Below are positions 55,511-64,000 of a DNA stretch of 64,000 bases, one piece after another; the first letter of the stretch is position 1, and each line of letters starts with the position of its first letter. The notes under the pieces are model-generated. The model did no database searches. It was not told the origin of the DNA and saw only the letters and a program-made list of their open reading frames with translations. A program made the translations under genes and the position numbers. Source of the DNA: Malania oleifera (Eukaryota > Streptophyta > Magnoliopsida > Santalales > Ximeniaceae); contig NC_080418.1 in NCBI RefSeq assembly GCF_029873635.1, positions 12,689,562 to 12,753,561 on the forward strand. Direction: 5' to 3'.

Positions 55511-55851
55511 TGAGGGGGCGTATATAGGAAATTGTGTAGTTTTTTGGCCAACCATCGACGATTTCTATATACCCTACGACGGTTGCTTCGACAGCTTCAA
55601 GAAACCATCGACGGTTATGTTGGTTGTTTAATTATCGAGAACTTGTGTAGCTGAATATTGATTGATATCCGATAATCTGCGATAGCTTGAGATTCTTCAA
55701 TTTTTTTACCTGAATATCTATTTGTATCTGATAGTCTAGGATCTTTTGATTTGATATTTAAATACTTTTGAATTGTGACTATAATGTGTACAAGTCCTAT
55801 ATATAGGACATCTTTACATCAATGAAAGTGTTCTACATTCTCTTCACTACA

Positions 55852-56703
55852 ACACTTTGTCTAAAGGATTACTATTCCCAGAGACCTAAATCTTTGTTTC
55901 CCAGATGAAGTACGTTCACATTGTTACCCCCTTTGAACAAACCTTTGTTAATGTAGATGTGGTATTTTAACTTTTGATTGTCGTCTCCCCCTTTGAATTT
56001 TTTTTCTCTCTTGACCACAATGGGAATATTTATCTTTAGCCAATGCCTTTTACTTACTTTCTTACATTCTACCTTTCCGCTTTGCCCCTTTCCTACTCTT
56101 TGGCTTGACTTTGCTTGTGTAACCACTCTTGCTTTTACGAAAGTGTTGGAGTATGTGGCATATATTGAGTGGAACACATGCTCAGGGAAAGCAATGTGAA
56201 GCAAGAACAAGAAAGCTGAGCTGTAGGAAGGAATCGTCGACAGTTGGGTAAACAGTTTGCTCTTAGGAGATAATCATTGAAGGTTTCAATCTGGTTACTT
56301 TAGTGTCCTATCTAGACCTATATCATTGATACCATTCTTCTTCCTTCCTTTAATCAATTACACAAATACTCTCTCTCCTACCCTACATCCAGAGCATCAT
56401 CCTTTGACTTTGAAGGCAACTTAAGGTTCTCCACATTTATATTTAACACAATTTCACAAGGAAGAAATTTCGTAGCTTCCTTCACCCCTCTTCTAAACTA
56501 TGTGCTCTTAGTCTGACTAAAAGTGTTTTCTAACAAGAAATGTACATATAAGAGCTTACATCAACCTATTAAAACTTCATTATTCAAAACAAAAGATGCT
56601 AAGTCAGAACAAGACTCATTCTTATGACAAAACTAAACCAACTTCTTGTAGCAAGTCGTGGAAGCAAGACCACAAAAATTGGAAGAAAAGAGACAAGGTT
56701 TTT
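55852..56703. other. Unassigned DNA
   Basis: A 112-codon minus-strand frame (55,872-56,210) is Lys/Gly-rich without known motifs; I do not call it a gene. Nothing else seen. Confidence 0.4.
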
Positions 56704-58760
56704 GCTACCCTAACAAGACTTAATCTCGTTTTTATAATAACAAACTAAGGATTCTAATTGTTCTTTCAAGTTAAATTTCAGGTATTATATTTCTCACAAG
56801 CACAATGGTTAAACCTGGTAAAGATTGACTGAAGCTCAACTTAAATTCACAAGTCATGAAGAAAACAACCTTATTGAAGTATTGAAAAATCTTGGACGAA
56901 GTTAAAGTGTCATTGCATGAAGATTTAGCATTTACTTGTTTAGATGTTTTCAGAAGTCTCATGTAAGTGCTCTTCAACTTCAAATTTGTGAATAAGGCTC
57001 TTATGGATAAACATTAGACTTAGAGACCTGTTTAAAAACTTGGAAAATATATTTATGAAGTCCAAAATTCTTTTCAAAGTAATACAAACAAGTTTTGGAA
57101 TCAAAAATATGAAAATACACTGAGTTACAGAGTGTATTTTGCTGGCCTAACAAGACTTAATCTCATTTTGATGATAACAAATCAAGGTTACTTAACATGT
57201 CTATGTGACTTACGTGTTATTGTGAGCATACTTGAAGAGATTAATGGATTTGAACACTTAAAGTCATGACTCATGAAGGATATAAAGCTATGTGAGCTAT
57301 GACGCTCGTTGAAGCAGTGCAAAAAGCTCAAAATGACAAGTTATGGTGTGATCCCAAGAGGAGGGGTGAATTAGGTTCAAAATGTAAACACAGAAGACAT
57401 ATTGGAAGTTTCACAACATGAACCCTTAGGCACTTAGATAGAATAGTGTGTGATAAAAGTCTCATGTAAGTACTTCAAAACTCAATATTGATTAATTGAA
57501 ACTCCTAGGATATGTCATTGGACTTAGATACCAGTTTTTATATGGAAAATGTTTTCTCAAAGTCCAAATTAAGTTTTCCATTACATGAATTAAGTTTGGA
57601 ACCAAAAATATTGAACAAAAAAAAAAAGCATTTGATGAAAGAACAGGTGACTGATGTTAAATCATCAGGAGACTGTGGTGTTATTAAGTTTGAAAAATAT
57701 ATAAACAGAATAGGCACAGCCGACTAACCTATCAGGAATAGTCAACTGACCTCATTTTGACTTTCAGAATGCGCTAATTTTAAAATAGCACAAGCTACTG
57801 ACCCTTAGAGGATAGGCAACTGATGCATATGTTTAAATGAGTTACAACGCTAATCTTGTTTCCAAATCTTACTTGATTGGTTTGCAAATTGAGAGAAAAT
57901 TCAAAGAAAACTTTTTGAAACCCTAGTGCACTATTTAAACGTATCATTCTCGCACATTAGGGTAAATAAGAGAGTACAAGAATGACACGCACAAACTCTG
58001 AAAATTCTTTTGGTTATACTCTTCTGAAGAGTTGTTGTGTTCTTGCTAACATCTCTCATTAATCTAATTAGTTATTTCAAAACTCACACTCGTAAATCAT
58101 ATATCTGGTGATATACTTAGTCAAAACTTTGGGGAGCTATCGACCCTTAAAGACGGGTTGAATGTCAGGGACCACTTAGTCTCATCGAAGCTATGAAAGC
58201 CCAGGTCGCGTCGTGTGATGGACATTCCAATCCCATCTCCATAGCCTTTCTACCGACTGGGACCACCTCGAGCTTCAACTTTCATATTGATTATTTGAAG
58301 TATTTTTTATTCTAATGTGTAATAATCTGCTCATTTGAGGAGTTTTTCTCTTGTATAAGCAATTGTTGTTGTTTGTTGTATTGTTTGATGATTCAAGTAT
58401 TGAATCGTTGCCTAGCGAGAGGGGATTCTCGTTAGAGAGGTGAACTCCACCTTTAAGGGAGAGAGGTTGTAACTTCACCTGGTAACGAAGTTAGGAAAGG
58501 AAATCCTCAAAGCACGTTACATGAGGAAAGGACGTAGGCTGCGGCCGAACCTTGTAAAAATAACGGTGTTCAACTTCTTCTTCCCTACTCTCTTTAATTT
58601 CCGCAAGATATAAACTGTGTGCATGGTTTTATTTTCATAAGAACTTGCTGAATATTACCTATTGCTAAATATTAAACTTTGTTGAATATTTGAGATTGTG
58701 TTGAAGATTTAAGAACCTGTTGAAAAGGGAAATATTGCAGAAAATTATGAACTTTCTAGA
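56704..58760 (+). repeat. Sirevirus-like LTR remnants in tandem
   Basis: Two LTR starts are seen: TGCTACCCTAACAAGACTTAA at 56,704 and TGCTGGCCTAACAAGACTTAA at 57,140, both like the start of the 13,446 LTR. U3 has 'agtcaactgacc'-type motifs (57,650-57,830). R/U5 holds 'gtaggctgcggccgaaccttgtaaaa' (58,530-58,560), the counterpart of 15,100-15,135. A short inverted LTR-end block (tgtgatcccaagaggagggg) lies at 57,349. Boundaries on the right are not defined. Confidence 0.65.
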
Positions 58761-58857
58761 CATATTTTTGTGATCAAATATATATGAGATTACTTGATTA
58801 ATGAGTTGATTTGAAAACTCAGAAAAGATTATAACTCTAAATTTATAAGTAAATGAT

Positions 58858-58902
<45 letters not shown>

Positions 58903-60096
58903 TATATACCTCCCTTTTGATATTATCAAGTGCTTGCTGAAAAAGAAACTTTAAAGATCATGCAAACACAAATTTTTTGGTTTATCATTTAAGCACACAC
59001 TAAAATATAACTAGAAAAGGCCAACCATATAGATCCTAAAAATTTAATAATCGCATGCAAGATCATATGCAAATTCAAAGACTATGTGGCAAAACAATAT
59101 ATTTTCAAAAAAAATTTACAATTAAACACATGCCACAATGATCTCAAAACAAATCTAAGCTAAAAGTGTGGGTGAACATGAGATGATAGAGCTTTTAATT
59201 TTGTATGCTCCCCCTATCATTTAGAATCCTAGCTTAGATGATTTAAAGTGCTTATACTTGTCATAGATTAATTACAATGAGTAGGCCAAGTAGTGTAGGC
59301 AATCATTTTGGAATCTCTTAAAAATAGATATACTGGATTAAGATTAATTCACTCCATTTATACAACAAGTATAATTATCTCTATATTTCACAAATGCATC
59401 AGAAAAGAGATATCAAGGCATACACTCGTGCTAAAAAACCTGAGAACAATCCATATCAAATTATGAACCTTTAAGTGTTGGATATGATGTTCGGGTTTTA
59501 AGAAGAGCCTCAATATTCAAAAAGCATGACATGATGCATGTTAGTCCTTTACGCTCTTTTTCTAGAGAATGGAGCTTAGCTCCTCTACACATTCGATGAT
59601 TATGCTAGGATGAAGTTTAATATTCAATTAGTTTTCACTCATCCTTTCAAAAAATATTTTAATATTTATTTTATCATAATCATCTTTATACATGGTTTTA
59701 TCTTGGGAAAATTCCTGTCAAAATTTTGACAGCATACTGTCTGTAAAATCGGATATTTCCCTATAAAACATGTACCTAATAGTTGGTTGTTCTTAGTAGA
59801 TAATTCATATATAGCATGCAACAACCTAAATTCCACTATCAGCATGCAATTCACATCATTGCATTCGTCATGCAGAAGACATTCTAGACTAAGCATGCAA
59901 TCAAGTAGCAATCAACAAAAAAAATCTATCCATCAAAGAATATAAATAGTAAAGAGGAGCAGATAGATTTACATTCAGTACAGTGTTGTTATTCATTAAG
60001 GCATATAAAATATGATCATGAGAGCCTTTTAATTTATATGACCATGAAATGAAAATGCTCCCCCTGAGTTATGCACTTATTCATTTTATGTCTTCA
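58761..60096. other. AT-rich retroelement-derived DNA
   Basis: Holds an (AT)n run at 58,862-58,899 and minus-strand purine tracts (gctccccct at 59,208 and 60,058) like those before Copia 3' LTRs. Coding sequence not recognised. Confidence 0.45.
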
Positions 60097-60360
60097 CTAT
60101 TTTTCAAATTCTTTAGCCAATTGTTTTAAGATTTTCAATGATTTAATCTTGACGACGAATGCTTTATGCTTATTGGACTTAAAAGTCAATGAATATTTCT
60201 TAAAGTATATTAAGCCAAAATCGTCTCTATTGTTATGAGCTTCAATACGTGTGAGAGGCACAAATTCGAATGACTTTAAACTTTTAATGACCGTGCATAG
60301 GTTTCCTTTAAAATATGTTTCTTCTTCTAGATTGAAACCTAATGCAATCACTTGAGCCAT
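60097..60360 (-). CDS. Unrecognised 87-residue ORF
   Basis: ATG 60,360-60,358 opens MAQVIALGFNLEEETYFKGN, then RIEAHNNRDDFGLIYFKK and a Lys-rich end (KSLKILKQLAKEFEK). Composition is protein-like and charged, and it sits between retroelement remnants. It could be part of an accessory ORF of a minus-strand element. No family recognised and chance cannot be ruled out. Confidence 0.25.
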   Translation of the reverse strand: MAQVIALGFNLEEETYFKGNLCTVIKSLKSFEFVPLTRIEAHNNRDDFGLIYFKKYSLTFKSNKHKAFVVKIKSLKILKQLAKEFEK

Positions 60361-61498
60361 TCAACTTGCTCAAAGGAAATGAAGCTTTAACGGATTTTAT
60401 TAAAATTTGAGAGCTTATGAAAGAATTTGAATAAATACTCTTAAGGATTAAATTTCTATTAAGGACAAAAGAGTATTCATTACAAGTGAACATGAATCAA
60501 AGTATTTTTGTAGAAGTAATCACGTCCAGGCTTGGGTAAAGAGCATATAGGAGAATATGAATATTTTTGAACAATATCCTTTGGAGAATGGCAAGTACCC
60601 TTTAGATATGATCATGATTTATGTGAGGATATGAGCCGATGGATGGATGTAACTTTACCAGATGTGATTGTGGTTTGGCAAGGAGTTCCTATACAGGAGA
60701 TGGTGAGCCAATATCAAAGGACTTTTATATTATAAGTTCAAAGGGAACATTTTAATTAATCTGTGAAACTAGAATCCCTTTAGTGGTTGCCTTTAATTTT
60801 GATTATAAGGAATGTCTTGTTAATTAGCACTAGTAGGTATGGAATTTATTATCATTGGTGCTTATACTTAGAGTGATGATCTGATTTTGATTAATGAGAT
60901 TATGGTTAAAGATATATAGAATAGGATAGATTCCTAAAACTTATCTCTGTGTAATGAACAACAGTTGCTTAACTTAAAATGTTTTATCTTTAAGCATGAG
61001 TTAAGCATTTTGAATTATTTACCAAGCAAGAATGCTTTGTCCATGTGGGAGAAACTTGAATATTACTCTCAAAATAAGATGTGAAAATTAAATGCAATAT
61101 AAGAGTAAATAAGTTTTTGATTTGTAAAACAAATGGCTAAGATGAATAAAACACTCTCTTTGAGAAATGATTTTCAAAGTAATAACAAAGCGAGAATAAA
61201 AAATTAAGCTTGGAAGATGAAAATAAGATTTAAAGATTTGAGAGAATTTTCTTATTAATCATCTTACTAATTATGTATAATGAGGGGGTATATATAGAGT
61301 TGGGTTGAAATCTAAAAATTGGGGACCTATTGGGTATTTTGAAATTGTTAAATTAAAGTTTAACTCAAAATAACCTTAATTAACCACGGTAAAAATAAGG
61401 CAACCCGAGAGTTACGGTCGCCTAAACCTTAGGGCCGGTCGCCCGAATACTCACAACTGGAAAAGTTGAATTTTCAACTTCGGGTGCCCGAGGACAGG
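60361..61498 (-). repeat. LTR remnant, minus orientation
   Basis: The right part (61,350-61,498) is homologous to 25,915-26,070. It has three TTCGGGTGCCCGAA-type motifs at 61,415-61,495 and a TATATATA box at about 61,289-61,297. The Ty3-type LTR starts directly after it at 61,499. Confidence 0.55.
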
Positions 61499-62658
61499 TG
61501 TAGACACCCTAATTTTAACTAGGCCTTTTTGAGGAGACCTCATGGCAAACCTTCCCACACTGTTTGTGGACCCCACACATCCTTGTAGGTCCCACACTGT
61601 TCGTGGACCCCACACATATTTGTAGGTCTCATATGGTTTGTGGGCCCCACATCCCCTGGTACGCTAGCTAGGATTCCTACATCCGGTGCACGTTATCACT
61701 TTGGTACGCTAGCTCGGATTCCTACATACAATGCACATTACCTCCTTTGGCATGCTTGTGCCTGCTGGCTCGGGTTCCCATAACCCTAAATGGTTCGTGA
61801 ACTCCACATTGCTTGTGAGCCCCATATATCTCCATTGGGCCCCACATGGTTTGTGGGCCCCACATCCCCTGGCACGCTAACTCAGATTCCTACATCCGGT
61901 GCACATTATCACTTTGGTACGCTAGCTCGGATTCCTACATCCGATGCACGTTACCTCGTTTGACATGCATGTGCCTGCTGGCTCGGGTTCCTATAACCCT
62001 TAAATGGTTCGTGAATCCCACATGGCTTGTGGGCCCCACATCTTTTGGCACGCTAGCTCGGATTCCTACATCCGGTGCATGTTACCCCTCCTGGTACGCT
62101 AGCTCGGATTCCTACATCCGGTGCACGTTATCACTCTAGTACGCTAGCTCAGATTCTTACATCTGATGCACGTTACCTTCTTTGGCATTCGTACAACTCC
62201 TAGAAGCATATTTTGTATCCTATTTTCTATTTTCCTTCCCGATGATTGTGACCAAGGGCATTGACTCTTCGGGGTATTGGATTACCCCGATTTTGAGAGA
62301 ATACCTATGACGTATTTTCATTCTTTTGATTTTTGAAAGGGATTAGTTTTTAAAGGTTCATCAAGTTTATTTCAGGGATAATTTTTTATTAATCTGGTAC
62401 CGTTCGTAAAAACGGGCGCATAGTGGGTGCTAATACCTTCCCCTTGCGTAACCGTACTCCCGAACCCGACTCTGGTGATGCAGACCGATTCTACCCCTAA
62501 CGGGGTAGCAATCAAGTGTTCTAATCATACTTCAAAAGGTTAGTGGCGACTCTTTCGCACATGTTTTCCACCGGAAATTCATTTTTCCCAATTCGCAAGT
62601 CGAGCCCATTTTTTAACGAGAGATTGGTTCTCTAGGCCGGCTCTGGGACGTCGCGACA
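61499..62658 (+). repeat. 5' LTR of a Ty3-type (Tat/Ogre-like) element
   Basis: Starts TGTAGACACCCTAATTTT and ends GGACGTCGCGACA, 1,160 bases. The first half is a minisatellite: about eight units of 'acgctagctcggattcctac' plus 'ccggtgcacgtta' mixed with 'tgtgggccccacat'. The second half has the block shared with 47,048-47,350 and 41,930-42,165. The 3' LTR lies outside the window. Confidence 0.8.
61650..62175. repeat. Minisatellite within the Ty3-type LTR
   Basis: Units of about 42-60 bp containing 'gctagctcggattcctac' occur at about 61,661, 61,703, 61,871, 61,917, 62,048, 62,092 and 62,138, with 'ccccacatggttgtggg' variants between. Confidence 0.85.
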
Positions 62659-63335
62659 GTTTAGCGACTCCGCCGGGGACCATTGAGAGTTGAGCCAGTG
62701 ATTAATTGAAAATTATCTCGATCTCAAATCTAAATAAGCCTTTTTTATTACTCCCTTTCATTTTTGTACAAATTTGGTTGCATATACATGAATAATTGTG
62801 AATGTCTTGCTTGCTTTGATACGTGAATAAACATGTGTTTGGTTCTGTTTGTTTTTTCTAAGCATGTGTTCTGAATAATGGATAGATGTGGGGTAGGGGG
62901 TGTAGGTTGAAATGGTTAAACTCACACACTCTCACAGCTCTATACCTGGGCTTTCCTAGCTAGGATTAGAAATGAGTGTAATAGTGCCAGTTCCCATGTG
63001 GCATGGCCTATGGGCACCCGCGAACCACTCCATTCAGTGCGAGCTTTTTCCAGACCTCTGTAAGGGAGGATAAAGTTTCAATCTGGGGACCTTTTTCAAT
63101 AGGGGTTAGAGCTTAACCACACATGATTGTCCATAATCTCTTGCCTAGGGTAGAGCCTCAGAGGACCTTATGTACATAATTACCTCGGGGTCAGGACAGA
63201 GGCTCGATCCTTCTCCTTGTGACCTTATATGACTATAACTTGAGATTTAAAACATGTTGCATGATTACTAACATCCTGCATTTCATACTAGGCATTCCCA
63301 TCTGCTTAGCCAAGGTTCCGTTTAAAATCCGACTC
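62659..63335 (+). other. Primer-site region and leader of the Ty3-type element
   Basis: 'gtttagcgactccgccggggacc' follows the LTR and is the likely primer site region; the tRNA was not assigned. The rest is untranslated leader with 'agggtagagcctcagaggacc' type sequence. Confidence 0.6.
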
Positions 63336-64000
63336 ATGGAGAGCACAGTAGTCCACCATGAAACCAAACCAGTGGTGCAACTATACTCCGAAAGTCAGCA
63401 AAAGAAGAGGGGTGACAGCACAAGTAAGGAATCAGTGCTTGAGATACCAGACAGGGTTGGCATCAACTCTCGATCTAATTCCCTAAAGGAGCTGAGAGAC
63501 ATTTGGAAGGGGTGGACGCCTTAGGGACGATTGACATTCTCTCAAACGTACAGACACATCGGCTTTCTGTTGCATGTTTCCATAGACTCCCACATGATTG
63601 AAGCATTAGTGGAATTCTGGAATCCGTCCTATTGCTGCTTTACTCTAGATGGGGTAGACCTTGCTCCCACCATAGAGGAATACATTTCACTATTGGATCT
63701 GGCTAAATTGTTGACGCCCTACAAGGCGTATATGCCTGTTCGAACATCTATCATCAAGGATTTGTTCAGGGCTACCAAGGTTAAGGTCCAGAATCTGGAA
63801 GACTCGAAGGTCACTTGGGAACACCTGAAAGAGTTTATGAAGAAGGAGGGAAAAGAAGAAGCCCAGCTGCATCTGCTGGCATTAGCCATCTACGGCCTGC
63901 TTATCTTCCCGAAGGAACTGGGAATCATCGATCATGCCACCATTGCCTTCGTAGCACAAGTAAGGAAAAGGGTGAATCCAGTCTACGGTATTCTGGCCGA
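63336..64000 (+). pseudogene. First ORF of the Ty3-type element (DUF7745-like), partial, one stop
   Basis: ATG 63,336 starts MESTVVHHETKPVVQLYSES. After TAG 63,522-63,524 (codon 63) the same frame stays open to the window end: FSQTYRHIGFLLHV, ALVEFWNPSYCCFTLDGVDL, PTIEEYISLLDL, KEEAQLHLLALAIYGLLIFP and FVAQVRKRVNPVYGILA. The pattern 'alveFWnPsy.cFtl...dl.PTIEEY..LL' is that of the plant DUF7745-type domain common at the start of Tat/Ogre-like retroelements and related host proteins. Function unknown; probably gag-linked. The remainder lies beyond the window. Confidence 0.75.

Larger units (their letters stand above)
49352..55846 (+). mobile_element. Ale-like Ty1/Copia retrotransposon, decayed, with nested solo LTR
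   Basis: LTR1 49,352-49,757 and LTR2 55,521-55,846 are flanked by CTACA (49,347-49,351 and 55,847-55,851). A TGGTATCAGAG primer site follows LTR1, and a GAGGGGGCG purine tract precedes LTR2. LTR2 lacks about 80 bases of the palindrome-rich part of LTR1. Order is gag, protease, integrase, RT, RNase H. Dozens of stops, most of them TAG or TGA, make it non-functional. Confidence 0.92.

Noticed and set aside
55872-56210. 112-codon Lys/Gly-rich minus-strand frame
   Set aside because: No family features; lies in repeat-derived DNA.
61846-62139. 97-codon frame with repeated 'SDSYIRCTL'
   Set aside because: Translation of the LTR minisatellite.

Overview
This is a plant nuclear window, almost certainly angiosperm. 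It holds GT-AG exons, an intact GRAS gene, dirigent and ARGONAUTE remnants, and layered LTR retrotransposons and CACTA transposons. I cannot name the species. I ran no searches; family calls rest on motifs and domain order read by eye.

Host genes are few. From 1 to 2,400 the minus strand seems to carry a split gene with a plastid-transit-like first exon, and a plus-strand exon may end at base 39. CACTA termini (2,700-4,051) lie directly upstream of that first exon. An intact single-exon GRAS regulator of the LISCL type (SCL9/SCL14/SCL33-like) occupies 5,711-7,762 on the minus strand. A frameshifted dirigent pseudogene (8,283-8,773) is cut by a CACTA end. A fragment of the last exon of an AGO4-clade ARGONAUTE lies at 25,706-25,876.

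From about 9,129 to 25,617 is a nest of retrotransposons. The outer element is a minus-strand Sirevirus-like Copia: 3' LTR, accessory ORF, RNase H, RT and integrase, with its 5' part lost. A plus-strand 7.77-kb non-autonomous element (13,446-21,213, TSD GAAGT) sits in its RNase H region. It has two 1.9-kb LTRs, an iMet primer site, gag and a second copy of the same accessory ORF, but no pol. A 2.2-kb solo LTR (21,419-23,646, TSD TAACT) sits in the same RNase H region.

The accessory ORF is the most interesting item. It resembles the 'putative plant transposon protein' family. Both copies start with a segment like the histone H3 N-terminus (MPRTKQT, MPRIKQTA) and end in an acidic tail. Both are preceded by arrays of a short palindrome that also fills the LTR of the same element.

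From 26,699 to 41,148 is a structurally complete 14.45-kb CACTA (En/Spm) element with TSD ATT. It carries a decayed TNP2-type transposase, a Transposase_24-like second gene, an unexplained 164-codon ORF, 0.65-kb tandem repeats and subterminal inverted-repeat arrays.

From 41,149 to 49,346 the DNA is mostly AT-rich and gene-poor with LTR remnants. A decayed Ale-like Copia (49,352-55,846, TSD CTACA) follows, its RT split by a solo LTR (52,617-54,239, TSD CCGGT). From 55,852 to 61,498 are more LTR remnants. At 61,499 a large Ty3-type element begins (LTR, leader, DUF7745-like ORF) and runs off the window.
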